Shown here one piece after another: positions 1 to 8,617 of a stretch of DNA of 64,000 bases; position 1 is the first letter of the stretch, and the number at the start of each line of letters is the position of its first letter. The DNA is from Bacillus fonticola. GTDB taxonomy: Bacteria; Bacillota; Bacilli; Bacillales; JC228. The translations under genes were made by a program, and so were the position numbers. The notes below the pieces were generated by a model. That model saw only the letters and a list, made by a program, of their open reading frames with translations, did not search any database and was not told the origin of the DNA. Where the stretch lies: positions 1,023,501 through 1,087,500 of the forward strand of contig NZ_CP052135.1 of assembly GCF_012955605.1 (NCBI RefSeq), written 5' to 3'.

Positions 1-621
1 ATCGACAACCATGATATGACTCGCTTTACGAGAGAAGTGGTGGAAAAAAAGCAATACCCTCCGACGCGATGGAAGCAGGCATTAGCATACATGTATAGCA
101 TTCCAGGTATTCCCATTGTGTATTATGGCAGTGAAATAGCACTCGATGGAGGAGAGGATCCTGACAATCGTCGTATGATGATGTTTGGTGGAGAAAACGA
201 GGAACTCATCCAGTATATTGAAAAACTAGCTGAATTACGGACAGATCTCCCTTCTCTACGTCGGGGTGATATGAAGGTGCTGTATGAAGACGGCGGACTC
301 GTCGCTTTTCAGCGGCAATACGAAGATGAAACAGTAGTGGTCGTTTCTAATAATACATCGGAAACGCAAAAAATAACGTTTCCAGTTGATCAATTTGAAG
401 CAGGAAAAGAACTAAGTGGCTTGTTAATCGGCGATATTGTTCGGGAAAAAAACGGGGAATTTAATATCGTGTTGGATCGTGAAGAAACAGAAATTTATGC
501 GTTGCGAGACGAGACAGGACTAAACCTACCATATATTTTATCTCTAGGAGCTGTCTACGCTTCGTTCATCACGTTTATCGTCCTAGCATGGAGACGCTCG
601 AAGAAGAAAAAAACTTCGTAA
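1..621 (+). CDS. Membrane-anchored alpha-amylase family protein, C-terminal part (5' end outside window)
   Basis: The reading frame is open from base 1 and gives about 206 residues of a GH13 alpha-amylase-family enzyme. Residues 2-9 read IDNHDMTR..., which matches conserved GH13 region IV (the NHD that stabilises the transition state). A PGIPIVYYGSE stretch and a small beta-sandwich C domain follow. The end is unusual for a soluble amylase: a hydrophobic helix of about 20 residues (LPYILSLGAVYASF...) followed by an RRSKKKK tail, so the enzyme is probably tethered on the outer face of the membrane. A LacI-type regulator starts 58 bp downstream on the same strand, which suggests a maltodextrin or starch locus. 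The catalytic Asp and Glu lie outside the window, so activity cannot be judged. Confidence 0.85.
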   Translation: MDNHDMTRFTREVVEKKQYPPTRWKQALAYMYSIPGIPIVYYGSEIALDGGEDPDNRRMMMFGGENEELIQYIEKLAELRTDLPSLRRGDMKVLYEDGGLVAFQRQYEDETVVVVSNNTSETQKITFPVDQFEAGKELSGLLIGDIVREKNGEFNIVLDREETEIYALRDETGLNLPYILSLGAVYASFITFIVLAWRRSKKKKTS

Positions 622-678
622 GCATGGGGTTCGTTTAGACCCGTCTGACATTATCGCTGAAGGGGAGGTCTTTAAAAC

Positions 679-1704
679 GTGGCAGTTACAATAAAAGACG
701 TGGCAAAACTGGCTAACGTTGCACCGTCTACCGTTTCCCGTGTGATTGCCAATCATCCTCGTATTAGTGAGGCGACAAAGCAAAAAGTGCGAGAGGCGAT
801 GAAAGATCTAGGCTATCATCCCAATATGATTGCGCGAAGTCTAGCCAATCAATCGACAAAATCCATCGGGCTTGTGATGCCGTCATCAACTGATGTTGTG
901 TTCCAAAATCCGTTTTTTCCGACGTTACTTCGCGGTCTGTCAGAAGGGGCACACGAGAAGCAATACGCACTCCATATGACGACAGGAAAAACGGAAGAGG
1001 AAATTTTTCAAGGTGTCGTCAATATGGTGCAAGGGCGCCAAGTCGACGGTGTCATTTTGTTATATTCTCGTATAGAGGATCGCGTTCTTACTTATTTGCA
1101 AGAGCAGCAGTTTCCATTCGTGGTGATTGGTAAGCCCTTCAAACAAGTAGAGGAAATTACGCATGTTGACAACGATAATTTCCGAGCGATGAAGGAAGTA
1201 ACAGAATATCTGCTTTCTCTAGGGCATCAGCATATCGGTTTTGTCGGCGGGGATTTACATCTTGTTGTGACGATTGAGCGCTTGCTAGGTTACGAAAAAG
1301 CACTGCGAGACGCTGGGCTAGATCTTGTCGACGATTATGTAATACACGAAGAGTTTTTGCGCGAAGGTGGGCAAGAAGCTGTACTGGAATTAATGCAGCT
1401 TGACGTTCGACCGACAGCACTCGTTGTCGCAGATGATTTAATGGCGTTAGGTGTACTGAACACTGTTGAGGAATACGGATTACGTATTCCTGAGGATCTT
1501 TCTATTATCAGCTTTAATAACGTGCTATTTTCAGAAATGTCGCATCCACCGCTAACAACCGTGGATATTAATACGTTTGACCTTGGGTTTGAGGCAGCTA
1601 AAAGCTTAATATTGAAACTGGAATACCCGAAGGAGCCAATAAAGAGAATTATTGTACCGCACGTCCTTGTCAAGCGTTGTACGGAAAAAAGGATTGAGGT
1701 GTAA
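679..1704 (+). CDS. LacI/GalR-family transcriptional regulator (MalR-like)
   Basis: This 341-residue protein starts with a GTG codon (MAVTIKDVAKLANVAPSTVS...) after an AGGGGAGG ribosome site. Residues 1-50 are the LacI helix-turn-helix and hinge (VAPSTVSRVIANHPRIS). Residues 60-335 are a periplasmic-binding-protein-like sugar sensor with typical stretches such as GYEKAL and LGFEAAKSLI. It lies directly behind an amylase-family gene, so by context it probably controls maltose or maltodextrin use, as MalR does in Firmicutes. The ligand and the operators cannot be read from this window. A strong terminator follows the gene. Confidence 0.9.
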   Translation: MAVTIKDVAKLANVAPSTVSRVIANHPRISEATKQKVREAMKDLGYHPNMIARSLANQSTKSIGLVMPSSTDVVFQNPFFPTLLRGLSEGAHEKQYALHMTTGKTEEEIFQGVVNMVQGRQVDGVILLYSRIEDRVLTYLQEQQFPFVVIGKPFKQVEEITHVDNDNFRAMKEVTEYLLSLGHQHIGFVGGDLHLVVTIERLLGYEKALRDAGLDLVDDYVIHEEFLREGGQEAVLELMQLDVRPTALVVADDLMALGVLNTVEEYGLRIPEDLSIISFNNVLFSEMSHPPLTTVDINTFDLGFEAAKSLILKLEYPKEPIKRIIVPHVLVKRCTEKRIEV

Positions 1705-1710
1705 ATATGT

Positions 1711-1748
1711 AAAGTGCAGAACTCATCGTACATAGTTCTGCACTTTTT
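1711..1748 (+). terminator. Rho-independent terminator after the LacI-type regulator
   Basis: A near-perfect stem (AAAGTGCAGAACT paired with AGTTCTGCACTTT) is followed by a T run. It sits between the end of the regulator and the end of the convergent 42-residue gene, so it may serve both directions. Confidence 0.9.
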
Positions 1749-1749
1749 C

Positions 1750-1878
1750 TTATAAGTGATCCGTTTTTTTCGAGTAAGTATTTTCCGGTTTCTTCGCTTG
1801 CTTTTGGGCGAGTTCCCGTTTTTGTTCCTGCTTTGCTTGGTTATCAAAAGGTTTTTTGTCGTTATCTGATGTTTTCAT
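1750..1878 (-). CDS. Small hydrophilic protein, 42 aa (DUF3941-like)
   Basis: The frame encodes 42 residues rich in Lys, Gln and Asp, starting MKTSDNDKKPFDNQ and ending YSKKTDHL. An AGGAGGTG site lies about 10 bases upstream of the ATG, which is strong support for translation. The YSKKTDHL ending recalls the short Bacillus proteins grouped as DUF3941, but that is from memory and was not searched. There is no membrane segment or recognisable fold. The function is unknown. Confidence 0.65.
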   Translation of the reverse strand: MKTSDNDKKPFDNQAKQEQKRELAQKQAKKPENTYSKKTDHL

Positions 1879-2000
1879 ACTAGGAAGGCACCTCCTAGTG
1901 GGTAGCGTACCTCAAAATGAGAGGGTTATACTTTTCACGGCAACGAATCGCAACGAATCGTCCAACCAGTTCGCAGCTTTCTCCATTTAAACCATACTTT

Positions 2001-2873
2001 TCATTCAGCAAGTAGAGACGGTTTGTATTCATTTAAAAAGAAGACAGCTAGCGTGCCTGGGCCAGCGTGCGCGCCGATTGCTCCTCCAACCAGAGAAGTG
2101 ACGAATGTTTTGCACCCGAACTGTGCCTGAATTGATTCTTTCATTTCTAGGGCAAGTTCTTCATGATCTCCGTGACTGATTCCAATCACTTGATCCTGCA
2201 ACCTATCCCCACGCTCTGCCATTAACTCTAACATACGCTTTTTCCACTTTTTGTTACCACGAGTTTTTTCCAACGGGACGAGTGCTCCGTTTTCTACGTG
2301 CAACAATGGCTTTATATTGAGAAGTCCTCCTACAAACGCAGAAGCTTTAGAAACACGTCCACCTCTCATGAGTGTTTCTAATGAATCCACTGTGAATAAA
2401 TGTTCCATGTGTGCCATGCGAAAGCGAATGTCATCTGCTGTTTCAGCGAGGGACGAACCGTTTTTAGCCCGAGCAACGGCTTCTTGGACGAGGATTCCGT
2501 AACCGAGTGATGCGCACTTCGTATCAATGAGCTCACAACGGAAGTCAGGATACTCATCCAGTACTTCTTGTAGCGCCAGTTGTGCAGATTGATGTGTGCC
2601 TGATAGTACAGATGACAAGGTTAAGCAAAGTACCTCTTCCTTCTTTAAGGCAGCTTTTCTAAAAGCCTCTGCAAATGTTGTCGGAGAAGGTTGGGATGTG
2701 CGCACAACTGCCCCTTGTCGTAGAGCATCATAAATTTCCTTCGGTTGAATATCGACTAAATCGGTGTAGCTTGCGTCATTGAACTCAATTTGTAACGGGA
2801 TGAGCGTGACTCCTTCTTTTTGGAAGAAGTCTTGTGGAAGATCACAAGCACTATCGGAAAAAATAGAGAACAT
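2001..2873 (-). CDS. yitS: DegV family fatty-acid-binding protein
   Basis: This is a 290-residue DegV-family protein. The N-terminus (FSIFSDSACDLPQDFF) and the RTSQPSPTTF stretch near residue 60 are family hallmarks, and HAGPGTLAVFFL is the usual C-terminal strand. Members bind a fatty acid and, with FakA-type kinases, can present it for phosphorylation; no kinase gene is near. Gene order with yitT, a BsuPI-domain gene, yitU, yitV and yitW matches yitS of B. subtilis. Length is normal and the ATG start is reasonable. Confidence 0.92.
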   Translation of the reverse strand: MFSIFSDSACDLPQDFFQKEGVTLIPLQIEFNDASYTDLVDIQPKEIYDALRQGAVVRTSQPSPTTFAEAFRKAALKKEEVLCLTLSSVLSGTHQSAQLALQEVLDEYPDFRCELIDTKCASLGYGILVQEAVARAKNGSSLAETADDIRFRMAHMEHLFTVDSLETLMRGGRVSKASAFVGGLLNIKPLLHVENGALVPLEKTRGNKKWKKRMLELMAERGDRLQDQVIGISHGDHEELALEMKESIQAQFGCKTFVTSLVGGAIGAHAGPGTLAVFFLNEYKPSLLAE

Positions 2874-3039
2874 CCGTATATACCCCTTTTCTTAGATTAT
2901 GTCAAGTGTATCGCAAACGGTTTGTAGATACTAGATACAAAATAGGCAAAACTCTTATTGACTTTCGTAGACGCGTGCATGACAATAGCCAGTGGTGTTT
3001 CCGTAACGGAGAAGTGAAAATGAAGGAAGGTGCCGGCAC

Positions 3040-3882
3040 ATGGTGTTAATGGAATCGAAAAAAATCATTGTCGTCCTCATCGGGGCATTTTTAAATGCTC
3101 TCTCGATGAACTATTTTTTAATTCCAGCAGACGTTTTTGCAAGTGGGTTTACTGGACTGGCTCAATTACTATCAAGTGTATTCGACCAATACACAAACTT
3201 TGCTATATCGACAGGAATTTTGTTGTTCCTGTTAAACATTCCGGTGATTATTTTAGGGTGGAAAAAGGTCGGAAAATCTTTCACGTTATATAGCTTAATA
3301 TCTGTTGCCCTCACGACGTTTTTTTTAGAAATTATCCCCGTACAAGCGCAATCGACGGATATTTTATTAAATGCTGTTTTTGGTGGGGTCATCGCTGCGA
3401 TCGGAGTTGGTTTTACGCTAAAATGGGGGGCCTCGACTGGAGGAATGGACATCATTGCCATGGTTCTTTCCAGAATGAAGGATAAACCTGTAGGGACGTA
3501 CTTCTTCGCATTGAACGGATTAATTATTTTGTCTGCAGGTTTAGTGTTTGATGCGGAAAAGGCGTTGTATACGTTAGTGACGTTGTATGTGTCTACACGC
3601 GTTATAGATGCGATTCATACACGGCATGAAAAGCTAACCGCCTATATTATTACGAAGAAATCAGAGGAAATGAAACAAGCGATCCATGGAAAACTTGTAC
3701 GCGGTATTACGACGATTCCTGCTAAAGGTGCCTTTACAAATGAACAAAAAGAAATGATGATGATCGTGATCACACGCTACGAGCTGTACGACCTTGAGCA
3801 CATTATTAAAGAAGTCGATCCAAGTGCCTTTACGAACATTGTGCAAACTACAGGGATTTTTGGATTTTTCCGTAGAGAATAA
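3040..3882 (+). CDS. yitT: YitT family membrane protein (DUF161/DUF2179)
   Basis: This 280-residue protein has about five or six hydrophobic segments in residues 1-200 and a soluble C-terminal DUF2179 domain (about 215-275, containing VRGITTIPAKGAFTNEQKE...). It is a typical YitT-family integral membrane protein; the transport or binding role is not established for most members. The ATG start has an AAGGAAGGTG site. It is divergent from yitS, as in B. subtilis, where both sit beside the ipi inhibitor gene. Confidence is high for the family and low for the function. Confidence 0.92.
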   Translation: MVLMESKKIIVVLIGAFLNALSMNYFLIPADVFASGFTGLAQLLSSVFDQYTNFAISTGILLFLLNIPVIILGWKKVGKSFTLYSLISVALTTFFLEIIPVQAQSTDILLNAVFGGVIAAIGVGFTLKWGASTGGMDIIAMVLSRMKDKPVGTYFFALNGLIILSAGLVFDAEKALYTLVTLYVSTRVIDAIHTRHEKLTAYIITKKSEEMKQAIHGKLVRGITTIPAKGAFTNEQKEMMMIVITRYELYDLEHIIKEVDPSAFTNIVQTTGIFGFFRRE

Positions 3883-3947
3883 AATGAATTTGAACGAATT
3901 GAACATACTAAGCATACGACACGCAACATGTGAGGAGTGAGGGCAAC

Positions 3948-4724
3948 ATGAAATACCTCTTCTGTGCGCTATTCGTATGCTTTTCTTTTATGCTACCAAT
4001 CGAAACGTTAGCTTATCAGGATGAAGCAAAAGGAAACGAAACGTTGCAGTGGGACGTCTTTGTTGAAGCGAGACAGGAAGAAGCCATCTTCGAATTGCGT
4101 TTGTATAATGCTGGAGAAGAACGAGAGGAAATCAAATTTGAAACCGAGCAACTGTATGAATTACAAGTGTATACAAACTCTGGTGAATCTATTTATACAT
4201 GCTCCGCGGATAAGCAATTCTCGGATAAACCAATGACAAAGACAGTAAAGCCTCTAGAAACACTCACCTTTAAAGAGGTATGGACCTATCCATCGGAAAA
4301 GGAGTTACAACCCGGCACGTATAAAGTAAAGGTCACCTTGTTAGCGAGTGAGCTGAATGGAGAAAAACTTGAGAAAAGCGTATGGATAGATGAAGAAAAA
4401 TGGGAGTTACCCGAACGAAATGAATCTTTCCGTCGTATAAGAACGTATGGGGAGGAAGGGCATTATGTAGTCAAAGGGGAAGCCAACGTTAATTCTGGCG
4501 TGTTTTATTTTACAGTAGACGATGGTCATACCATGCTTGTAGATGAGAAAGTGCTCACCGTGCAAAAGAAAGAAGGATGGGTACCGTTTCGCGTAGAGAT
4601 TACAGTTCCTCCATCATCCCTTCCCGATAATGGAGCAGTGTTAGCTACATTTTATGAGCGAAGCATAGATGACAATACGATTATTCATGCTTACCCGATC
4701 GTGTTAGAGACGTTTTATGAATAG
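3948..4724 (+). CDS. Exported BsuPI-domain protein (proteinase-inhibitor-like)
   Basis: The 258-residue product starts at the second in-frame start, because GAGGAGTGAGGG lies correctly spaced before the ATG at 3948 and not before the GTG at 3930. Residues 1-22 form a signal peptide (MKYLFCALFVCFSFMLP...). Residues about 25-145 match the BsuPI intracellular proteinase inhibitor fold (SGESIYTCSADKQF; LETLTFKEVW; LQPGTYKVKV). The position matches ipi of B. subtilis, but that protein is about 120 residues and cytoplasmic. This one is exported and carries an extra domain of about 110 residues, so the target and role may differ. No lipobox is visible. Confidence 0.8.
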   Translation: MKYLFCALFVCFSFMLPIETLAYQDEAKGNETLQWDVFVEARQEEAIFELRLYNAGEEREEIKFETEQLYELQVYTNSGESIYTCSADKQFSDKPMTKTVKPLETLTFKEVWTYPSEKELQPGTYKVKVTLLASELNGEKLEKSVWIDEEKWELPERNESFRRIRTYGEEGHYVVKGEANVNSGVFYFTVDDGHTMLVDEKVLTVQKKEGWVPFRVEITVPPSSLPDNGAVLATFYERSIDDNTIIHAYPIVLETFYE

Positions 4725-4810
4725 AGACCTTTCGTCAACCCTTCATCGAAATTATGGTGGAGGGTTTGTTGTACTTTTTGGCTGACGAGTTAGCCTCTTG
4801 GGTCCCCGGT

Positions 4811-4865
4811 TCAAAGGATCAAATGTCGGTGCCAAAGGATCAAATCCCCGATTCAAAGGATCAAA
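4811..4865. repeat. Mini-array: three 21-bp units with core CAAAGGATCAAAT
   Basis: The 13-base core CAAAGGATCAAAT occurs three times at exact 21-base steps, separated by 8-base spacers that differ (GTCGGTGC, CCCCGATT). It lies between the BsuPI-domain gene and the convergent DUF3813 gene. Confidence 0.85.
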
Positions 4866-4877
4866 TTTTCAGTTCCC

Positions 4878-4924
4878 GTAAATAGAAAAAGTGTGAAGAA
4901 ACATAAAGTTTCTCCACACTTTGG
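4878..4924 (-). terminator. Terminator after the DUF3813 gene
   Basis: On the minus strand, AAAGTGTGGAGAAAC pairs with GTTTCTTCACACTTT and is followed by T-rich sequence. It lies 10 bases beyond the stop codon of the 66-residue gene. Confidence 0.8.
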
Positions 4925-4933
4925 TAAAAAGTT

Positions 4934-5134
4934 TTATTGTTGGCTCTGGGCTTCCTGTAACTGCATTTGCATTTTGCGAAGCTGTTCTTGTTCTGCAGGC
5001 GTGCTATTGGCATATGCAGAGGACAGCGCATTTTTCGCCTCTTCGATTGTTCGATCACCAGCAGATTGATTTTGTAATGAGGCGATGGATTGGGTTACCT
5101 GTTCTTTAGCCTGTTGGAAAAGCTTGTTTCCCAT
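4934..5134 (-). CDS. DUF3813 family small protein
   Basis: This 66-residue protein (MGNKLFQQAKEQVTQSIASL...) is helical and rich in Gln and Ala, with an EEAKNALSSAYANST stretch. It fits the short DUF3813 proteins found beside yitU in Bacillus (yizC-like position). There is no membrane segment. Its stop is followed by a clear terminator, and its start lies 3 bases downstream of the preceding small gene's stop, so the two are cotranscribed. The function is unknown. Confidence 0.7.
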   Translation of the reverse strand: MGNKLFQQAKEQVTQSIASLQNQSAGDRTIEEAKNALSSAYANSTPAEQEQLRKMQMQLQEAQSQQ

Positions 5135-5137
5135 CTG

Positions 5138-5290
5138 TTAATGTCCCCCTAGAGAACTGTTCTTTACATTTTGCATTTTTTCAGCTTCCGCCTCAGCATA
5201 CGTTGAATGGTACGTAAACTGTTGATCATGCTGCTTCACCGCGTTTTTCCCTTGTTGAACAAAACGTCTGGAATGTTTTCCTTTACCCAT
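5138..5290 (-). CDS. Small basic protein, 50 aa, unknown
   Basis: The frame starts MGKGKHSRRFVQQGKNAVKQ and ends SSLGGH, 50 residues. The ATG at 5290 is preceded by GGAGGGGATACGG, a good ribosome site; the longer upstream extension has no such site. It is followed after 3 bases by the DUF3813 gene, suggesting one transcript. The N-terminal half is basic and the C-terminal half is rich in Ala and Glu. I do not recognise the family. Confidence 0.6.
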   Translation of the reverse strand: MGKGKHSRRFVQQGKNAVKQHDQQFTYHSTYAEAEAEKMQNVKNSSLGGH

Positions 5291-5405
5291 CCGTATCCCC
5301 TCCAAATCGCTTTTGAAGACGTAATATGTCTTCTCACGTAGTATGTGCACAGGAGAGTGTAGCCACACTGGAAGGTTTTAGACCAGACTGCGTTTTCGCG
5401 ATTTA

Positions 5406-6227
5406 CTAAAGCGGGTGTGTGGAACTGAAAAAGTAGTCGTTTAAAAATGCGGCGACCCCGTTTTGTTCATTAGTCAATGTCACTTCATTCGCGACTTGTT
5501 TGACTTCAGGTGTAGCATTGCCCATGGCTACACCGATCCCTGCGTATTCAAGCATTTCTAAGTCGTTGTCCTCATCACCAAATGAGATGATACGTGACGA
5601 TGGGATATCGAGTTCTTTCGCCACTTTTTGGATACCAACCGCTTTATGGATCCCTGCGTGAACTACTTCAATGACATGCCACGGAGCAGCCCAACGGCGA
5701 TGATCAATGACTTCCGCATGAGCCTCAGACAAATGGTGACGAATCCCATGTACATATGACTCCGGTGCATGAATAAGCATGCTGGTCGGGTCCGTTGTCA
5801 AATACGAACGTAAGTCACCTGTCGTCATTTGCGGGTTACCCATCGTAAAAATGTCTAAAAGTCGTTCGTCATGATAGTGGAAGTAGACATCGTCAATCAC
5901 CTCCGCAATAATATTATGGAAGTCAAATTGGTGACAAGCTTCTACAATGTCATGAGCCACTTGCATTGGTAAAGGTGTATGTGACAACTCATAGGAATTA
6001 TCGAGCGGATGATGAATATATGCACCATTAAAATTGACGATGGGCGTTTGTAGTTGAAGTTCTTTATAGTATGGCTCACTGGAACGATAAGGTCGTCCAG
6101 TCGCAATCATGACAGCGTGTCCTTCCCGTTGAAGACGGTGAATCGCCTTTACAGTAGGTGTGTCGATCGTTTTCTTATCTGTAAGTGTCGTTCCGTCTAA
6201 ATCAAGAACAATAAGATGACGTTTCAA
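5406..6227 (-). CDS. yitU: Cof-type HAD-IIB phosphatase
   Basis: This 273-residue protein carries HAD motif I near the N-terminus (VLDLDGTTL, Asp9 and Asp11), a type IIB cap in the middle, and motif IV GDEDNDLEML near residue 220. Members hydrolyse small phosphorylated metabolites such as sugar phosphates or flavin precursors; the substrate here is not readable. The start is TTG, chosen because AAAGGAG lies nine bases upstream and MKRHLIVLDLDGT is the expected N-terminus. The position matches yitU of B. subtilis. Confidence 0.92.
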   Translation of the reverse strand: MKRHLIVLDLDGTTLTDKKTIDTPTVKAIHRLQREGHAVMIATGRPYRSSEPYYKELQLQTPIVNFNGAYIHHPLDNSYELSHTPLPMQVAHDIVEACHQFDFHNIIAEVIDDVYFHYHDERLLDIFTMGNPQMTTGDLRSYLTTDPTSMLIHAPESYVHGIRHHLSEAHAEVIDHRRWAAPWHVIEVVHAGIHKAVGIQKVAKELDIPSSRIISFGDEDNDLEMLEYAGIGVAMGNATPEVKQVANEVTLTNEQNGVAAFLNDYFFSSTHPL

Positions 6228-6431
6228 AATATCGTACTCCTTTTATAAATCAATTTTTTTGTGGTTGATCACTCAAACTATCCTTAAGTAGAACATACTC
6301 ACTAACTAAATTTCATTTCATTTTGTCCAAACAAACTGGTAAGGATATTTACTCTATTCATGATACACTTTCTATATGAAGAAAGAATAAAGAAAACTTT
6401 TTGGTTTGTAAATGGAAAGGAAGTTTTTAGT

Positions 6432-7181
6432 TTGATTCAAGTTGATGATCGGCTCATTAATGGGATTCCAGTTTTGGAGGTTGTTTCCTCATCTATAGCT
6501 GAGGAAATGTTACCGACGTTTGTGTTTTTTCATGGGGTGACAAGCGCTAGAGAACATAATTTGCACGTCGCTTATCACGCTGCCAATCAAGGTTATCGTG
6601 TCATACTCCCGGATGCACTAGCACACGGAGTTCGTGAGACCGAGACTTTAACGAATGAATACATCGGCAAACACTTCTGGAGAATTGTCCTTACTTCGAT
6701 TGCAGAATTAAAGCAGTTACGAGCAGTCTACATAGACGAAGGGCGTTCAAAGGAAGATCATTGGTTAGTTGGCGGTACTTCTATGGGAGCCATTACTACA
6801 CTGGGTGCGCTCACTCAGTACAAGTGGATTTCGGCTGCCGCAAGCTTTATGGGCTCACCTTCGTATGTAGATTTTGCAAACGGTCTTTTAAACTCTATTG
6901 GAAGAGAGAATATTGGGATCGCGCAAAAAGAAATTGACGCCATGTTGCAAAAATTGGACGGATATGATTTAACACGCCATCCTGAAAAACAAGAAGATCG
7001 CCCACTCTTCTTCTGGCACGGTTCGAACGATCAAGTTGTCCCAATTCAATATGCAAAGACGTATCACACATCTCATCCCGAACATACGGTGTGGATTGAG
7101 GAAGCTGATACCGGCCATAAAGTGTCGCGCACTGGATTAATGGCATTTTTACAATGGAATCAACAAGTGCTCCCCATATAA
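6432..7181 (+). CDS. yitV: Alpha/beta-hydrolase esterase (YitV-like)
   Basis: The protein is an alpha/beta hydrolase with an oxyanion-region HG motif (FFHGVTSAREHN), a nucleophile elbow GGTSMGA, an acid loop HGSNDQVVP and a terminal GHKVS histidine. The frame is open from an ATG at 6360, but that start lacks a ribosome site. The TTG at 6432 is preceded by AAAGGAAG with an 8-base spacer and gives the expected short N-terminus (249 residues), so it is preferred. It lies between yitU (divergent) and yitW as in B. subtilis. The natural substrate is unknown. Confidence 0.85.
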   Translation: MIQVDDRLINGIPVLEVVSSSIAEEMLPTFVFFHGVTSAREHNLHVAYHAANQGYRVILPDALAHGVRETETLTNEYIGKHFWRIVLTSIAELKQLRAVYIDEGRSKEDHWLVGGTSMGAITTLGALTQYKWISAAASFMGSPSYVDFANGLLNSIGRENIGIAQKEIDAMLQKLDGYDLTRHPEKQEDRPLFFWHGSNDQVVPIQYAKTYHTSHPEHTVWIEEADTGHKVSRTGLMAFLQWNQQVLPI

Positions 7182-7254
7182 AAAGTCGAAAAATAAGGCC
7201 AACTTTGGTATGCTAATAACAGGTTTGAAAATAGAAAGCAGAGGTGTATAGTCA

Positions 7255-7569
7255 TTGGAACTAAACGAAGAGATGAAAGAAAGTATCCTGGGCGCACTGG
7301 AAGAAGTCATTGACCCTGAGTTAGGGATCGACATCGTGAACCTAGGCTTAGTATACGAAGTAGATATAAGCGATGAAGGCAAAGTGATCGTAACTATGAC
7401 TTTGACTTCAATGGGGTGCCCACTTGCCGGAACCATTGTTGAACAAGTAAAAACTGCCCTTGCAGATTTGCCTGAAGTAAAAGAGACGGAGGTAAATATC
7501 GTGTGGAGTCCGCCATGGACGAAAGACCGCATGAGCCGTTACGCTAAAATTGCACTTGGAATTCAATAA
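7255..7569 (+). CDS. yitW: MIP18/DUF59 family protein (iron-sulfur maturation)
   Basis: This 104-residue protein is a compact DUF59 domain: EVIDPELGIDIVNLGL near residues 15-30, the TSMGCP motif with the conserved Cys near residue 60, and VWSPPW near residue 82. Such proteins act in iron-sulfur cluster assembly or transfer. The start is TTG, supported by GAGGTG eight bases upstream. The gene closes the yitU-yitV-yitW block and is followed by a strong hairpin shared with the convergent uppP. Confidence 0.92.
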   Translation: MELNEEMKESILGALEEVIDPELGIDIVNLGLVYEVDISDEGKVIVTMTLTSMGCPLAGTIVEQVKTALADLPEVKETEVNIVWSPPWTKDRMSRYAKIALGIQ

Positions 7570-7570
7570 G

Positions 7571-7602
7571 AAAAAGGCTTCCTCGGGTAAGAGGAAGCCT
7601 TT
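7571..7602. terminator. Bidirectional terminator between yitW and uppP
   Basis: AAAGGCTTCCTC and GAGGAAGCCTTT form a perfect 12-bp stem with a short loop and A/T runs on both sides. It lies between two convergent genes. Confidence 0.9.
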
Positions 7603-7610
7603 GCTATTTG

Positions 7611-8435
7611 TTAGGAAAACAGCCAATACGATAATATGACTATTGGTCCGACGATAAAGCAATACATTGCAAAATATTTCAAGTTTCCTCGTGCCATAAT
7701 ATTCATAAACCATCGTAGAGAATAGTATGATGCGATAAATGAGGCTATAAAGGCAAGGGAGTATGGGATAAGTAGTTGCCCTAGCTGGTTGTCGTTTGCA
7801 AAGTCAGAAATACCAAGGACCATACCGCCTACGCTGACAGGAATATAGAGCAGAAATGAAAAGCGTAATGCCGTATCTTGCTTCATACCAAGAAACATCG
7901 ACGCAACAATCGTCGCACCGGAACGGCTAATACCAGGGATGAGTGCGACAGCTTGTGCTAAACCGACGATAACTGCATCCTTCATAGATAAATCGCCCTC
8001 TTGTTTTCGTCCACGTAAATTCCGAATAAGCCACAAGAAGGTTCCTGTTATTAGCAATGTGATGCCAATCGTAACAACACTCGTTAAGTTGTCTGAAATC
8101 CAGTCATTAAACAATAAACCAAGTACCCCAGCGGGAATAGTCCCAATAATAAGGTAGACAATAAAATTAAAATCGCTCTTGACAGACGGATCCTTTGTAC
8201 GTAAGTAATGAAGCCCATTTGTCGTTAGACTCCACAAAGTCTCTCTATAAATTAACAAAACAGCAAAAAGAGAGGCTGTATTCATTAGTAATTCGAAACT
8301 TAACCCAGTAATTTCAATTCCCAAAAAGTACTTCGCTAATAATAAATGCCCGCTAGATGAAATCGGGATCGGTTCTGTAAATCCTTGTATTAAGCCAAGA
8401 AACGTGTACTTCAAAAGTTCAAGAAATGCTTCCAT
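7611..8435 (-). CDS. uppP: Undecaprenyl-diphosphatase (UppP/BacA)
   Basis: This 274-residue polytopic membrane enzyme recycles the cell-wall lipid carrier by hydrolysing undecaprenyl diphosphate, and its activity raises bacitracin tolerance. The two active-site motifs are clear: the N-terminal [16 protein letters not shown] stretch (residues 19-34) and PGISRSGAT near residue 170. About eight hydrophobic segments follow the usual spacing. The ATG start has a GGGAGGA site. The gene is monocistronic and convergent with yitW. Confidence 0.97.
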   Translation of the reverse strand: MEAFLELLKYTFLGLIQGFTEPIPISSSGHLLLAKYFLGIEITGLSFELLMNTASLFAVLLIYRETLWSLTTNGLHYLRTKDPSVKSDFNFIVYLIIGTIPAGVLGLLFNDWISDNLTSVVTIGITLLITGTFLWLIRNLRGRKQEGDLSMKDAVIVGLAQAVALIPGISRSGATIVASMFLGMKQDTALRFSFLLYIPVSVGGMVLGISDFANDNQLGQLLIPYSLAFIASFIASYYSLRWFMNIMARGNLKYFAMYCFIVGPIVILSYWLFS

Positions 8436-8617
8436 TAAGTAATTCCTCCCTAAGCTAGGCCCTAATCCACCCGTTACTATTTAACACGAATAGGTAAAGT
8501 GTGTAAAGAGGTTTAAGCACTCTCTTTCCGCGTACAATAAGGGGAGCGGGTGTGTTTTCAACACAAACGTACATTTTTTAGCTCAACACTGTTGGGTGTC
8601 TAAAGAGGGGGACAATC

